Below are positions 55,516-63,792 of a stretch of DNA of 64,000 nucleotides, in pieces. A program made the translations under genes and the position numbers. The DNA lies in the NCBI GenBank assembly GCA_903858115.1, contig CAIOHR010000073.1, forward strand, positions 122,362 to 186,361. The letters are read 5' to 3'. The stretch comes from an uncultured Pirellula sp. (GTDB taxonomy: Bacteria; Planctomycetota; Planctomycetia; Pirellulales; Pirellulaceae). Position 1 is the first letter of the stretch. The number at the start of each line of letters is the position of its first letter. A model generated the notes under the pieces. It was not told where the DNA came from. It did no database searches and worked only from the letters and a program-made list of their open reading frames with translations.

Positions 55516-57546
55516 TTACTTGACCTTGATCTCTTCGGGCATCAACGCCCAAACCGTCGGCATCGATCGATGCTGGTTTTGCGAATAGCGAAGCATCGTT
55601 TTGATGCCATCCAATCGAAAGCCCAAGGCTCCAAAGGTCTGAATCCACTTGTTTTCGATCTCGGCGAATGGTTTATTGAGGGAGACTTCTCCATCGCTGT
55701 CCCCGCCGAGCATACTAAGCAAACCGTTTCCTTCGGCAGGTTCTGGTCGGTGAACCGTCTTGTACTTTCCACCTCCAGCCTTTTTGGCCACAATGCTGAT
55801 GCAGTCATCAACACCACCGATCTCGTCGATCAACCCAACTTGCTTGGCTTGTTCACCAGACCAGACGCGACCACCTGCAAGGGCTTTGACTTTATCCGCT
55901 GGTAACTTTCGAGACTCGCTCGCATATGCGATAAATTTTCCGTAGACATCGTCGATGAATCGCTGCATGTTTCCGATCTCTTCATCGGACCAAGCTCGAT
56001 CGATCGCATCGGAGGAAGCAGACGCATCCAGCGAGATCGATTCAACATGTACACCCACACGTCGAAGAAGCGAACCAACACTCAGCTTCAAAGAAAACAC
56101 GCCAATCGAACCTGTAACCGTCCCTTGTTCAGCATAGATGGGTTGTCCGATGCATGTAACCCAATATCCGCCGGAAGCTGCCATGTTTCCCATCGAGAAG
56201 ACTAGTGGTTTCTTCTTGGCTAACTCCGCGAGCGCTTGGCGTATAGCTTCGCTAGCGGTGGCACTACCGCCCGGCGAGTTGACGCGTACTACTACACCTT
56301 TGACTTTATCATCTTGCGTCAATTCTTCGATCGCCTTTACCATTGGGCCGGCGACGATGGAACCTGGCTCGCTCGTCTTACCATCGACGATCGTCCCTTG
56401 CAAATGCAGTACTACAACAGATTCATCCTTGAGTTTGTTCGAAACTTCTTTTGGGCCGGCCATTGCTTTCCCCATCAGTTCGAAAATCGATACTTCTCGT
56501 TTGGGCTTTGTCTTTGGTTTGGTCCATTCAATGTCGGAACCGATCATTCCTTGAATCGTCTTCTTCATCGAACCATACGGCGCTAGCTTGCTTACAAGAC
56601 CTGCCGCGAGTGCTTCCGAGGGTAACAGCATTCTTTTCTTCTGAAGATCTCGAACCGCTGCGGTCGTCAGACCTCGACCTTTGGCAATACGAGAAACTTG
56701 GGCCGCATTGATCGACTCAAGCATTTTCAGATAGTGACCGCGAAGATGTTCGCTCATCATCGGATTAAGGTAAGGCTCGACCGCACCTTTGAAGTCACCG
56801 GCCCTGACGACGGATGCTTTCACTCCGACGAGATCCATCGCTTCTTTGTAGAACATCGTTTCCATGGATGCTGACGGCATATCGACGCCGCCAAAATCTG
56901 CCATCAACACTTCATCGCATTGCGAAGAGATGGCCATATGGACATTGCTCGCATTCTCCAACCAAGCGATCGTCTTCTTTCCTTTTGCTTTGAAAGCGGC
57001 GAGGCGTCGTGTCAATTCATCAAGCTGCGCCGAGTTCATGCTCAGTTCGGGATCGGAAAGATCGAACAAAACATAGGATAAGTTTTCCTCAGCGGCCATC
57101 TCATCGAGATAATCGCAGAGTTTGAAGAAGGACTTCGTCTTGCCTATCCCGCCACCCAAGAGGATTGCGGTCGGGTCCAAGGCCGCGGGTTCGCTCAAAT
57201 CTTCGTAGTTGCCATTCATCGCGATCCATCGAAGTTGCTTCTTCGCAGGAACTTTTTCCTTGGCCGTTACCTTTCGTTCGGGACGCGACGTTTTCTCTGC
57301 GGACTTTTCTTCTATTTCTTCCTCAGCTTTGGTTTCGGGTTTGGCTTCAGAAGCTGGTTCAGCCGGTTTCGTCTCTGACGCGGGTTTTGACTCTTGAGCA
57401 GGAGGTTTTGACTCTTGAGCAGTAGTCGCGGTCGCGGTTGTGGCCGGGGCAGCTTCTTGTCCAGCGGCCGTGCCGTTCGCGACGCTCACTAACGAAAACA
57501 ATCCTAATAACCCAAACAAACCGACTCTGGTTAGTTTCATTCTCAC
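55516..57546 (-). CDS. sppA: signal peptide peptidase SppA, long form
   Basis: A protein of 676 residues starting at GTG (57546) or ATG (57540). A signal peptide/anchor (FGLLGLFSLVSVANGTAAG) precedes a Pro/Glu/Lys/Ala-rich linker (residues about 35-105), partly from direct repeats coding QESKPPAQESKP. Two S49 protease domains follow. The lysine of the catalytic dyad is in VVRAGDFKGAVEPYLNP, and the serine in MGNMAASGGYWVTC, followed by GTVTGSIGVFSLK. The enzyme cleaves leftover signal peptides in the membrane. It heads an operon with the two-component genes. Confidence 0.95.
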   Translation of the reverse strand: MRMKLTRVGLFGLLGLFSLVSVANGTAAGQEAAPATTATATTAQESKPPAQESKPASETKPAEPASEAKPETKAEEEIEEKSAEKTSRPERKVTAKEKVPAKKQLRWIAMNGNYEDLSEPAALDPTAILLGGGIGKTKSFFKLCDYLDEMAAEENLSYVLFDLSDPELSMNSAQLDELTRRLAAFKAKGKKTIAWLENASNVHMAISSQCDEVLMADFGGVDMPSASMETMFYKEAMDLVGVKASVVRAGDFKGAVEPYLNPMMSEHLRGHYLKMLESINAAQVSRIAKGRGLTTAAVRDLQKKRMLLPSEALAAGLVSKLAPYGSMKKTIQGMIGSDIEWTKPKTKPKREVSIFELMGKAMAGPKEVSNKLKDESVVVLHLQGTIVDGKTSEPGSIVAGPMVKAIEELTQDDKVKGVVVRVNSPGGSATASEAIRQALAELAKKKPLVFSMGNMAASGGYWVTCIGQPIYAEQGTVTGSIGVFSLKLSVGSLLRRVGVHVESISLDASASSDAIDRAWSDEEIGNMQRFIDDVYGKFIAYASESRKLPADKVKALAGGRVWSGEQAKQVGLIDEIGGVDDCISIVAKKAGGGKYKTVHRPEPAEGNGLLSMLGGDSDGEVSLNKPFAEIENKWIQTFGALGFRLDGIKTMLRYSQNQHRSMPTVWALMPEEIKVK

Positions 57547-57817
57547 GATGGCAGTGACCTATAAATTAAATTTCGCGGGTAAGTGACAGTTTGAGAGGCC
57601 AAGGGGTGCGGCAGGAAGGAATCTTGCCCGTAAATCCAATTCCGAAGTCTCCGGAGATTGAGCTGAGCCCGCCCGCCGCACCGTGTTCAGATTATAGCTT
57701 GCCAGGAAGCTGAATCTGGGGGTTCTTGGCGGGATTGGAAAAATTGCCGTTTGCCAATCGCTCAAACTCAATAACAATTGATCGAATGGTATTCCGTCTG
57801 TTCCTTTAGGCTCGCTG

Positions 57818-58540
57818 ATGATCGTAACGATAGATGGCCCCGCTGGTGCCGGGAAAAGTTCAGTCGCAAGAAAACTTGCCGGCGCCCTCGGGTACGAGTT
57901 TTTGGATACCGGGGCGATGTACCGTTGCGTGACTTTGGCCTGCATGAACCAAAGTGTATCTCTGAGTGACACCGAACGTGTTGCCGATGTTGCCCGCAAT
58001 GTTTCAATTCAATTTTCCAACGGAATCGTGCTACTCGACGGAGTGAACGTCACCGATGCCATTCGGGAACCGAACATCAGCCAAGCCATCAAGGAAGTAG
58101 CTGACAATCTGGCCGTACGCGAATGCATGGTCGAAGCGCAAAAGAAATGGGGCCAGGGAAAAGATGCCGTCACCGAAGGTCGCGACCAAGGGACGGTCGC
58201 TTTTCCAGACGCTGCTTGCAAAATCTTTTTAACCGCGTCCGCCGAAGAACGAGCCCGACGCCGGGTTGCCCAGTTGCAAAGCAAACAGATTCCTGCAGAT
58301 TTTGAATCGATCCTGGCATCGCAGTTAGAGCGAGATGAACATGATCGAACACGACCGGTCGGAGCGCTGATTGCCGCCCCCGATTCCATTCATTTGGATA
58401 CCGATCAACTTTCAGAAGATCAGGTTCTCGCCGAGTTGATTCGCATCGTAAAAAGCAAAAAGCAAAAGCAAAAAGGACCACATTTTGCAAAACAGAAACG
58501 AAATGGAGAAGGATGCGAGGTCCGCGATGTGGCTCCATGA
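57818..58540 (+). CDS. cmk: cytidylate kinase
   Basis: A protein of 240 residues. It phosphorylates CMP and dCMP with ATP. The P-loop is GPAGAGKSSVARKLA; the LDTGAMYRCVTLA CMP-binding stretch, RDQGTVAFPDAACKIFLTAS and RPVGALIAAPDSIHLDTDQL are diagnostic. The last 30 residues (KSKKQKQKGPHFAKQ) are a basic tail beyond the usual C-terminus. It opens a plus-strand set with plsC and a zinc-ribbon membrane protein; the same cmk-plsC order occurs in several bacteria. Divergent from sppA across 271 bases. Confidence 0.96.
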   Translation: MIVTIDGPAGAGKSSVARKLAGALGYEFLDTGAMYRCVTLACMNQSVSLSDTERVADVARNVSIQFSNGIVLLDGVNVTDAIREPNISQAIKEVADNLAVRECMVEAQKKWGQGKDAVTEGRDQGTVAFPDAACKIFLTASAEERARRRVAQLQSKQIPADFESILASQLERDEHDRTRPVGALIAAPDSIHLDTDQLSEDQVLAELIRIVKSKKQKQKGPHFAKQKRNGEGCEVRDVAP

Positions 58541-58564
58541 ATCACAAGCCGACTGCTTCAGCCT

Positions 58565-59233
58565 ATGAGCGGTTCTGTTGGCGATCAACTATGGACCGTT
58601 GGACGCAGACTGTTCTACAGGTTCTTGCAATTGTCCTCGCGGATGGTGTCCGTACTCCTGTTTTCATTTCGAACAGAGGGCAGGCATCATTTGAATTTCG
58701 ACGGCGGGGCAATGCTGCTTTCAACGCATCAATCGTTGCTGGATCCTGTGTTGATCGGGTTAGCTGCCAATCAACGTTTGAATTACCTTGCCCGCAAAAC
58801 ACTCTTTACAAATCCTGCATTCGCTTTTTTGATCCGCGTGCTCGATGCGATTGAGATCGATCGGGAACGTGGTGGACTCAGTGGCCTCAAGGAAATGCTA
58901 AAGCGTCTGCAACGAGGCGAGTGGGTGCTCATGTTTCCAGAAGGAACACGGACCGTGGACGGATCTGTACAGCAGATCAAGCCCGGATTCATCCCAATTG
59001 CTCGCCGTTCTGAAGTGCCGATCGTTCCCATAGCCATCGTCGGTGCATACGATTGCTTGCCGCGTGGTACCAAACTGCCGACGAGGAAGCCGATTTCCGT
59101 TGTTTTTGGAGAACCGATTCGGTTCCCGGACTATGGACCGTTGGATGACCAGCAGTTGCTAAAGTTGTTATCCGATCGGCTTGTGCAGCTTTATGATCGT
59201 GGAAGGGAGTTAACGAATGTCAAACCAGCTTGA
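58565..59233 (+). CDS. plsC: 1-acyl-sn-glycerol-3-phosphate acyltransferase (PlsC family)
   Basis: A protein of 222 residues. The acyltransferase motif HxxxxD is STHQSLLDPVLIG, motif III is FPEGTRTVDGSVQQIKPG, and motif IV is VPIVPIAIVGAYDCLPRG. It transfers an acyl chain in phospholipid synthesis at the inner membrane; exact acceptor specificity cannot be read. A hydrophobic N-terminal segment (RMVSVLLFSFRTEG) may help it sit on the membrane. It follows cmk after 24 bases and overlaps the next gene by 17 bases. Confidence 0.93.
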   Translation: MSGSVGDQLWTVGRRLFYRFLQLSSRMVSVLLFSFRTEGRHHLNFDGGAMLLSTHQSLLDPVLIGLAANQRLNYLARKTLFTNPAFAFLIRVLDAIEIDRERGGLSGLKEMLKRLQRGEWVLMFPEGTRTVDGSVQQIKPGFIPIARRSEVPIVPIAIVGAYDCLPRGTKLPTRKPISVVFGEPIRFPDYGPLDDQQLLKLLSDRLVQLYDRGRELTNVKPA

Positions 59234-59567
59234 ATTTAAACCTTGCCCGTATTGCGGAAAGTCTGTTCGCACCAATGCCGTGATTTGCCATCGCTGCCAT
59301 AAACCACTAGGGCTAGCGAAAGTCAACATCCAGGTGTCCAAGGAAGAGAAAGATGGACAGAACGAAGGGGAAGAGTATGCAGCCAAGTTTGATGGTTACG
59401 ACTCCAAACAGGATGACTTTGATTACGAAGAATACCTTTCAGACGAATTTGGAGCCCCAAGAAAGAAAACGATTTTCACGTGGCGAACAGTCGCGTGGGT
59501 GATGGTTTTCGTCATGATCGCACCCGTGGTACTCATGGCCTATCGATTGTGGCAGATCTTTTCTTAG
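59217..59567 (+). CDS. zinc-ribbon single-pass membrane protein
   Basis: A protein of 116 residues. The N-terminal CPYCGKSVRTNAVICHRCHK is a double CxxC zinc ribbon. An acidic middle (EEYAAKFDGYDSKQDDFDYE) precedes a C-terminal transmembrane helix (TVAWVMVFVMIAPVVLMAYR) that leaves nearly nothing outside. The start lies within the 3-prime end of plsC (17-base overlap), so the two are translationally linked. Such small proteins often recruit partners to the membrane; function unknown. Confidence 0.85.
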   Translation: MSNQLEFKPCPYCGKSVRTNAVICHRCHKPLGLAKVNIQVSKEEKDGQNEGEEYAAKFDGYDSKQDDFDYEEYLSDEFGAPRKKTIFTWRTVAWVMVFVMIAPVVLMAYRLWQIFS

Positions 59568-59621
59568 ACGCAGAAGTTGGGAGGGATCACTAATAAAACC
59601 AGCCTCCCATTGCTTCTCTCG

Positions 59622-59640
59622 ACCCTCCAAGAAGGAGGGT
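59622..59640. terminator. hairpin between convergent genes
   Basis: Arms 59622-59628 (ACCCTCC) and 59634-59640 (GGAGGGT) with a five-base loop lie between the stops of the zinc-ribbon gene and the peroxiredoxin. A weaker pair TGGGAGG / CCTCCCA sits just before. There is no U-run on either strand, so termination in both directions is plausible but not certain. Confidence 0.5.
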
Positions 59641-59650
59641 GATTCCAGAG

Positions 59651-60184
59651 CTACTTTTTCACGACGCCGACTTTCTCCAGAATTTCTGCGAGATCTTTGC
59701 CGTGATTCTCGGTGTTCACTTTGGACTCGACGGCTAGTAATTTGCCATCTTTGCCGATGATAAATGTTGTTCGGCTGGCTTTGCTTCGGTCGGCACTCAA
59801 AACGCCAAAGAGTTCTGCATTCGTACCTTTAGGATCGCACAAGATCGGGTAGTCCAAATCGAGACTCTTCGCAAAGTCCCTGTTCTTCTCGACGGGATCA
59901 GTACTCGCAGTGAAATAAGCGACATCAAACTTCTTTAGAAGATCGCCGTGTTCTTTCATCGATTTGCATTCTTTGGTGCATCCACCTGTAAAGGCCCTAG
60001 GGAACCATGCGATAATGACCGCCTTCTTCCCAACAAAGTCTTTACTGGAGTACGTTTTCCCGTCGCTACCTTGCATCTCGAATTCCGGAGCTTTGTCACC
60101 TACCTTTGGCAACTCCGCTTGAGCCGATGAACCGACGAGAGCAGCAAGTGCTAACGAAAGAGCGAACATAGATATCTTGATCAT
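59651..60184 (-). CDS. exported peroxiredoxin (AhpC/TSA, Bcp-like)
   Basis: A protein of 177 residues with a signal peptide (KISMFALSLALAALVGSSAQ, cleaved after AQA). The thioredoxin-like fold has VGDKAPEFEMQGSDGKTYSS, the peroxidatic Cys in AFTGGCTKECKSMKEHG with a second Cys four residues later, and RTTFIIGKDGKLLAVES. It reduces peroxides, here in the periplasm, using an unknown thiol donor. The CxxxC layout is close to Bcp/PrxQ. It is probably monocistronic, with a repeat block upstream. Confidence 0.93.
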   Translation of the reverse strand: MIKISMFALSLALAALVGSSAQAELPKVGDKAPEFEMQGSDGKTYSSKDFVGKKAVIIAWFPRAFTGGCTKECKSMKEHGDLLKKFDVAYFTASTDPVEKNRDFAKSLDLDYPILCDPKGTNAELFGVLSADRSKASRTTFIIGKDGKLLAVESKVNTENHGKDLAEILEKVGVVKK

Positions 60185-60263
60185 AGGTTTTACCTTGGAA
60201 ATGAAAGTTCGAGAAATATTCGTGTCGCTTCCGATTATCCTACTTTACGTCACCTGCGACAAG

Positions 60264-60349
60264 TGGGATAGGCTTCCAGCCTGTCGACTGCAGCGACGGT
60301 GGGTAGGCTATCCTGTCGACTGCAATGATGCTGGATAGGCTTCCATCGT
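60264..60349. repeat. tandem TAGGCT/CTGTCGACTGCA repeat block
   Basis: Three imperfect units lie at 60264-60298, 60299-60330 and 60331-60349. The shared core is GATAGGCTTCCAGCCTGTC followed by GACTGCA; the second unit has a rearranged centre and the third is partial. The core contains an internal palindrome (GGCTTCCAGCC). It sits in the 214-base gap between two minus-strand genes and resembles dispersed planctomycete intergenic repeats I recall. Confidence 0.6.
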
Positions 60350-60398
60350 CTTCTGAGTAATGACTAATTCTTCGGATGCAATTCGACTGCGACCGGTA

Positions 60399-61544
60399 CT
60401 ATTGGAGCCAGGATTCCAATGCATCGATACCTCGATCGAACTCTCGTTGCTTCAAAAGGGAAATGCACTCGCGAATGCGAGCCTCATGTTCGATTCGGAA
60501 AGGGACTCCTGAACCGGCGGACGGTGGATTCGGCACGAGAACGTGGGAATTACATGCAAGCAGTTTCGCGATGGAGTTCGAGTCTTTCAAACTCGTCGAT
60601 ATTCGCGGATAGCAGATGTTTTTGGGGTATTCATGGAATTCCGCGACGTCCGCTTTGGTTGCGACCAAGATAACTCGCTGTGTTGTTAACTTTGTTAAGA
60701 TTTGATGATGAGGCTCCGTCCACCCTTGCTCAGGAGCCACCAACAGTAGGACGCAATCAGCATCCTCCACGGCCGTGAGGCTTGACTGAATCCCTTGTAA
60801 TTCGATCTCGTCGTCTGTCGAGTGAACTCCAGCGCTATCAGTGATCTGAATTGGCCAACCATCGATACTGGTTTGCTCATGCAGTAGATCCCGTGTCGTA
60901 CCTGCTGATTCATGTACGATCGCTCGTTGGTAACCGAGGATCGCATTCAAAAGACTGCTCTTACCAACATTCGGTGGCCCAGCCAAAACGACTTTCCAGG
61001 GAACTACAAGATGCAGTCCTACCTCGGAACGCGTATGCAACTCCTGAAGAATCTTCGTGGCTATGTCTATTTTTTGTTGCCGAAGATTCGCGATCGCAGA
61101 TTCTAACTCTAGCCGAAGCGCTCCTCGCTTTTGATCCAATAAGATCGCAGTCGTGCGCATCGATGTGGCTTGAAGAACATCTTCGATTGCTTCGTTGACA
61201 ATCGTATCTGTCGATGAGGATGCCAATACATCGGACCAGGAAACAAGCTCGAAGCCATCGCGAGTCAGTTGATTGAGAATGCGTTGCGAAGCGGTCGATC
61301 CACCGTGGCAATGAAGCTCGAATGTGTCCGTTCCTGTCTTGCAAACCACGATCGACTCACCTGCCGCTTCGGCGCTGGCGTTCTTGATCGTGCCGTAGCG
61401 AATGTGATTGATCCCGAGCGGGGCATTGGAGGCCGCGTTAGGAACCCAATGGTTGCGGATCCACGATTCGGCTCCCGGGCCGACGACTTGCAATACGGCG
61501 ATCGCTGCTGGGGCTGTGGACGTTAATCGCACTACATGGTTCAT
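60399..61544 (-). CDS. MnmE/TrmE-like GTPase without the C-terminal cysteine motif
   Basis: A protein of 381 residues against roughly 450 for MnmE. The TrmE_N domain is recognisable (APAAIAVLQVVGPGAE; FELHCHGG at 75-82). The embedded GTPase has G1 GPPNVGKSS (189-197), G2 GTTRD (215-219), G3 DSAGV (236-240, usually DTAGI) and G4 TKAD (296-299). The C-terminus ends DRGIDALESWLQ, without the C-I-G-K signature whose Cys is needed for tRNA wobble-uridine modification in MnmE. It is therefore likely a divergent paralogue. Its ATG overlaps the tmk stop. Confidence 0.85.
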   Translation of the reverse strand: MNHVVRLTSTAPAAIAVLQVVGPGAESWIRNHWVPNAASNAPLGINHIRYGTIKNASAEAAGESIVVCKTGTDTFELHCHGGSTASQRILNQLTRDGFELVSWSDVLASSSTDTIVNEAIEDVLQATSMRTTAILLDQKRGALRLELESAIANLRQQKIDIATKILQELHTRSEVGLHLVVPWKVVLAGPPNVGKSSLLNAILGYQRAIVHESAGTTRDLLHEQTSIDGWPIQITDSAGVHSTDDEIELQGIQSSLTAVEDADCVLLLVAPEQGWTEPHHQILTKLTTQRVILVATKADVAEFHEYPKNICYPRISTSLKDSNSIAKLLACNSHVLVPNPPSAGSGVPFRIEHEARIRECISLLKQREFDRGIDALESWLQ

Positions 61545-62143
61545 GCGAATATGTACTCTAGGATTTGTTGATGTACCGACTCAATGGACTGCGACGCATC
61601 GACAACGCGATAGCAACTCGGCGGACCAAGTTTCTTGACTTCGGTAAGGAATCCGTTGCGCACTTTGCGGAAGTAATCGAGTCCACGCTTTTCCAATCGA
61701 TCTTGGCCACGTTGGATCCGAGTAAACGCGACGTCGGGATCCAAATCGAGGACGATCGTTTTGTCTGGAGAAAGACCGCCCGTCGCACAATTCCCAACGC
61801 TCCACAACGCATCGACGTCGAGCCCGCCCGCGGACCCTTGGTAGACAACATTTGCCAACAAGAAACGATCGCAGACTACGGTTTGTCCCGACTGCAATGC
61901 GGGGCTCAATTGCTCGTTCACCAATTGTGCACGGCAAGCCATATAGAGCAGCATTTCAGCCGTATTGGCGAGTGGAATGTCTTCTCGATGCAGCAAAATT
62001 TCTCGGACTGCTTCCCCCAACTTGGTACTTCCGGGATCACGGAATTGCGACACCGTATGTCCACGAACGATCATCGCATCGCACAACAGTTTGATCTGAG
62101 TCGATTTTCCTGCACCATCCACACCATCCAACGAAATAAACAT
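61541..62143 (-). CDS. tmk: thymidylate kinase
   Basis: About 200 residues from the ATG at 62143 (MFISLDGVDGAGKSTQIKLL). The P-loop is DGVDGAGKST; the nucleoside-binding DRF motif is VVCDRFLLANVVYQGSAGG; DPDVAFTRIQRGQDRLEKRG forms the lid region. It phosphorylates dTMP to dTDP. The preceding 10 codons of open frame lack a better start. The stop overlaps the ATG of the MnmE-like gene by four bases, implying coupled translation. It is divergent from the LOG-family gene. Confidence 0.95.
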   Translation of the reverse strand: MFISLDGVDGAGKSTQIKLLCDAMIVRGHTVSQFRDPGSTKLGEAVREILLHREDIPLANTAEMLLYMACRAQLVNEQLSPALQSGQTVVCDRFLLANVVYQGSAGGLDVDALWSVGNCATGGLSPDKTIVLDLDPDVAFTRIQRGQDRLEKRGLDYFRKVRNGFLTEVKKLGPPSCYRVVDASQSIESVHQQILEYIFA

Positions 62144-62265
62144 TCGACATCTCGAAAAAGTCAGACCCACCATTCAACTGTTCCGCGATTTGCCGAACTC
62201 TAGAATGTGGTATCTTATCGAGTCTAACGAGGCCTGCGAGGCCGATTGCGACTACCGGAGTACTC

Positions 62266-63324
62266 ATGAACGACGACAAAATTCCTATTTCTTCCCGGGA
62301 ACTACCATCCGAAGCGTTTGGCGAGGACGAAAAGGCAAGGCCGCAACCCGCAGACGAACCACCGTATTCGTTGGAAAGTGATGATCTCATCGACATGATG
62401 AGGCGGACCGTCGATCGACTTCACCTGGACGGCACAACTCGTGGCGATTTGAAAATTTTGAGTCGGTCGCTTCGAGAGTTGAGGTATGCATTCAAAGTCT
62501 TCCAGCCTTACCGACGTCGAAGAAAGGTAACCATCTTCGGATCTGCACGCACGCAACCGGATCATCCTACGTATATGATCGCTGTCGAACTCGGAAAACG
62601 GATGGCCGAGCATGGCTGGATGGTCATCACCGGCGCGGGGGGCGGCATCATGGAAGCAGGCCACAAAGGGGCTGGCCGCGAAATGTCGATGGGTCTCAAC
62701 ATCATGCTGCCCTTCGAACAATCGGCGAACCCGTACATCCAAGGGGACCCCAAGCTGGTCACGCTCAAATACTTCTTCACTCGGAAGTTGATGTTCGTGA
62801 AAGAATGTAGCGCTGTCGTCTGCTGTCCCGGAGGATTCGGAACGTTAGATGAAACGCTCGAAGTGCTGACGTTGCTTCAAACGGGCAAGCAAACGATGTT
62901 TCCTTTGGTTCTTTTGGATGAAGCCAACGGTACGTTTTGGCGTGGCATGGAGAAGTTCTTCCTCGAAGAACTGATGAAGAGTCGACTGATTAGCCCTGAC
63001 GATGTTCATCTTTATCGGATCGTACATTCGGTGAACGAAGTCATGGAAGAAATATCTTCGTTCTATCGCGTGTACCACAGTATGCGGTACGTGAACGATA
63101 CGTTGATCCTGCGAATGACGAAGAGCCTAACTCCGGAAACGATTGCTGAACTCAATAGCGAATTCAAAGACATTGTTGTTTCGGGAGTGATCGAACAGCG
63201 AGGCCCACTCCCCGAGGAGTCGTCCGAACCAGAATTGGCCGAGATGCCTCGCTGCATATTCCACTTCAATCGCCGAAACCTCGGTCGATTGCGTCAGTTG
63301 ATCAATCGAATCAATCAAGGATAG
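62266..63324 (+). CDS. LOG-family (Rossmann nucleotide-binding) protein
   Basis: A protein of 352 residues. The core is VTIFGSARTQPDHPTYMIAV, GWMVITGAGGGIMEAGHKGA and the signature CCPGGFGTLDETLEVLTLLQ (PGGxGTxxE). Canonical LOG enzymes cleave nucleotide monophosphates to free base (cytokinin-activating type) and are about 190 residues; this one has a charged N-terminal 85 residues and a C-terminal 100-residue extension (SFYRVYHSMRYVNDTLILRM), as in the longer bacterial subgroup. Substrate is not predictable. It appears monocistronic. Confidence 0.92.
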   Translation: MNDDKIPISSRELPSEAFGEDEKARPQPADEPPYSLESDDLIDMMRRTVDRLHLDGTTRGDLKILSRSLRELRYAFKVFQPYRRRRKVTIFGSARTQPDHPTYMIAVELGKRMAEHGWMVITGAGGGIMEAGHKGAGREMSMGLNIMLPFEQSANPYIQGDPKLVTLKYFFTRKLMFVKECSAVVCCPGGFGTLDETLEVLTLLQTGKQTMFPLVLLDEANGTFWRGMEKFFLEELMKSRLISPDDVHLYRIVHSVNEVMEEISSFYRVYHSMRYVNDTLILRMTKSLTPETIAELNSEFKDIVVSGVIEQRGPLPEESSEPELAEMPRCIFHFNRRNLGRLRQLINRINQG

Positions 63325-63338
63325 GGGGGCAATCAAGC

Positions 63339-63429
63339 GGTGCCAAAGCCGGTGCCGCGGTGCCAATGCCGGTGCCGTGCGGTGCCAATGCCGGTGCCGT
63401 GCACTTTTAGTCATTGCCGGCGCCGTGCA
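63339..63429. repeat. GGTGCC-rich tandem repeat
   Basis: Units of 20-22 bases at 63339-63358, 63359-63380 and 63381-63402 share GGTGCCAATGCCGGTGCCG; a partial copy follows at 63412-63429 after a 9-base break. The units contain the palindrome-like GGTGCC/GGCACC theme. No spacers of CRISPR type are present. It lies just after the LOG-family stop. Confidence 0.85.
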
Positions 63430-63792
63430 CCTTTCGCGAAGCGATTTGATTGTTTGTTGATGTCAACACCATGCTGACAAGCGAAGTCACATTGTGATCT
63501 CTACGCAGATAACGCCGTATTCGAGCTACGTACGCCCAACCGCCCAAAGAACTTTCACGATCTCTGGACCAATATCCTAGCCTACAATTTAGACCTAACG
63601 ACCTTCAGAACCGACGTCTCTAGACAGCCTTTGAAGCATCTGAATCGCTGATTAGAAACGAGGTTGTGCAAAAACGATAGATTCGCCTTCGGTTCCGAGA
63701 CTCATTGAAGAGACGCCTTCAAGTGAATTGTCTTCGGTTGCAAGCGTGCTCTAAAGCGTAAACGATTCAATACTATATTGAATCGAACATGA
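63430..63792. other. intergenic region, nothing recognised
   Basis: About 360 bases of A/T-richer sequence between the repeat block and the right-edge fragment. No open frame of coding character, RNA or hairpin stands out. Confidence 0.4.

Noticed and set aside
63339..63429. Possible CRISPR array
   Set aside because: The units are contiguous with no unique spacers, and no cas genes are present.
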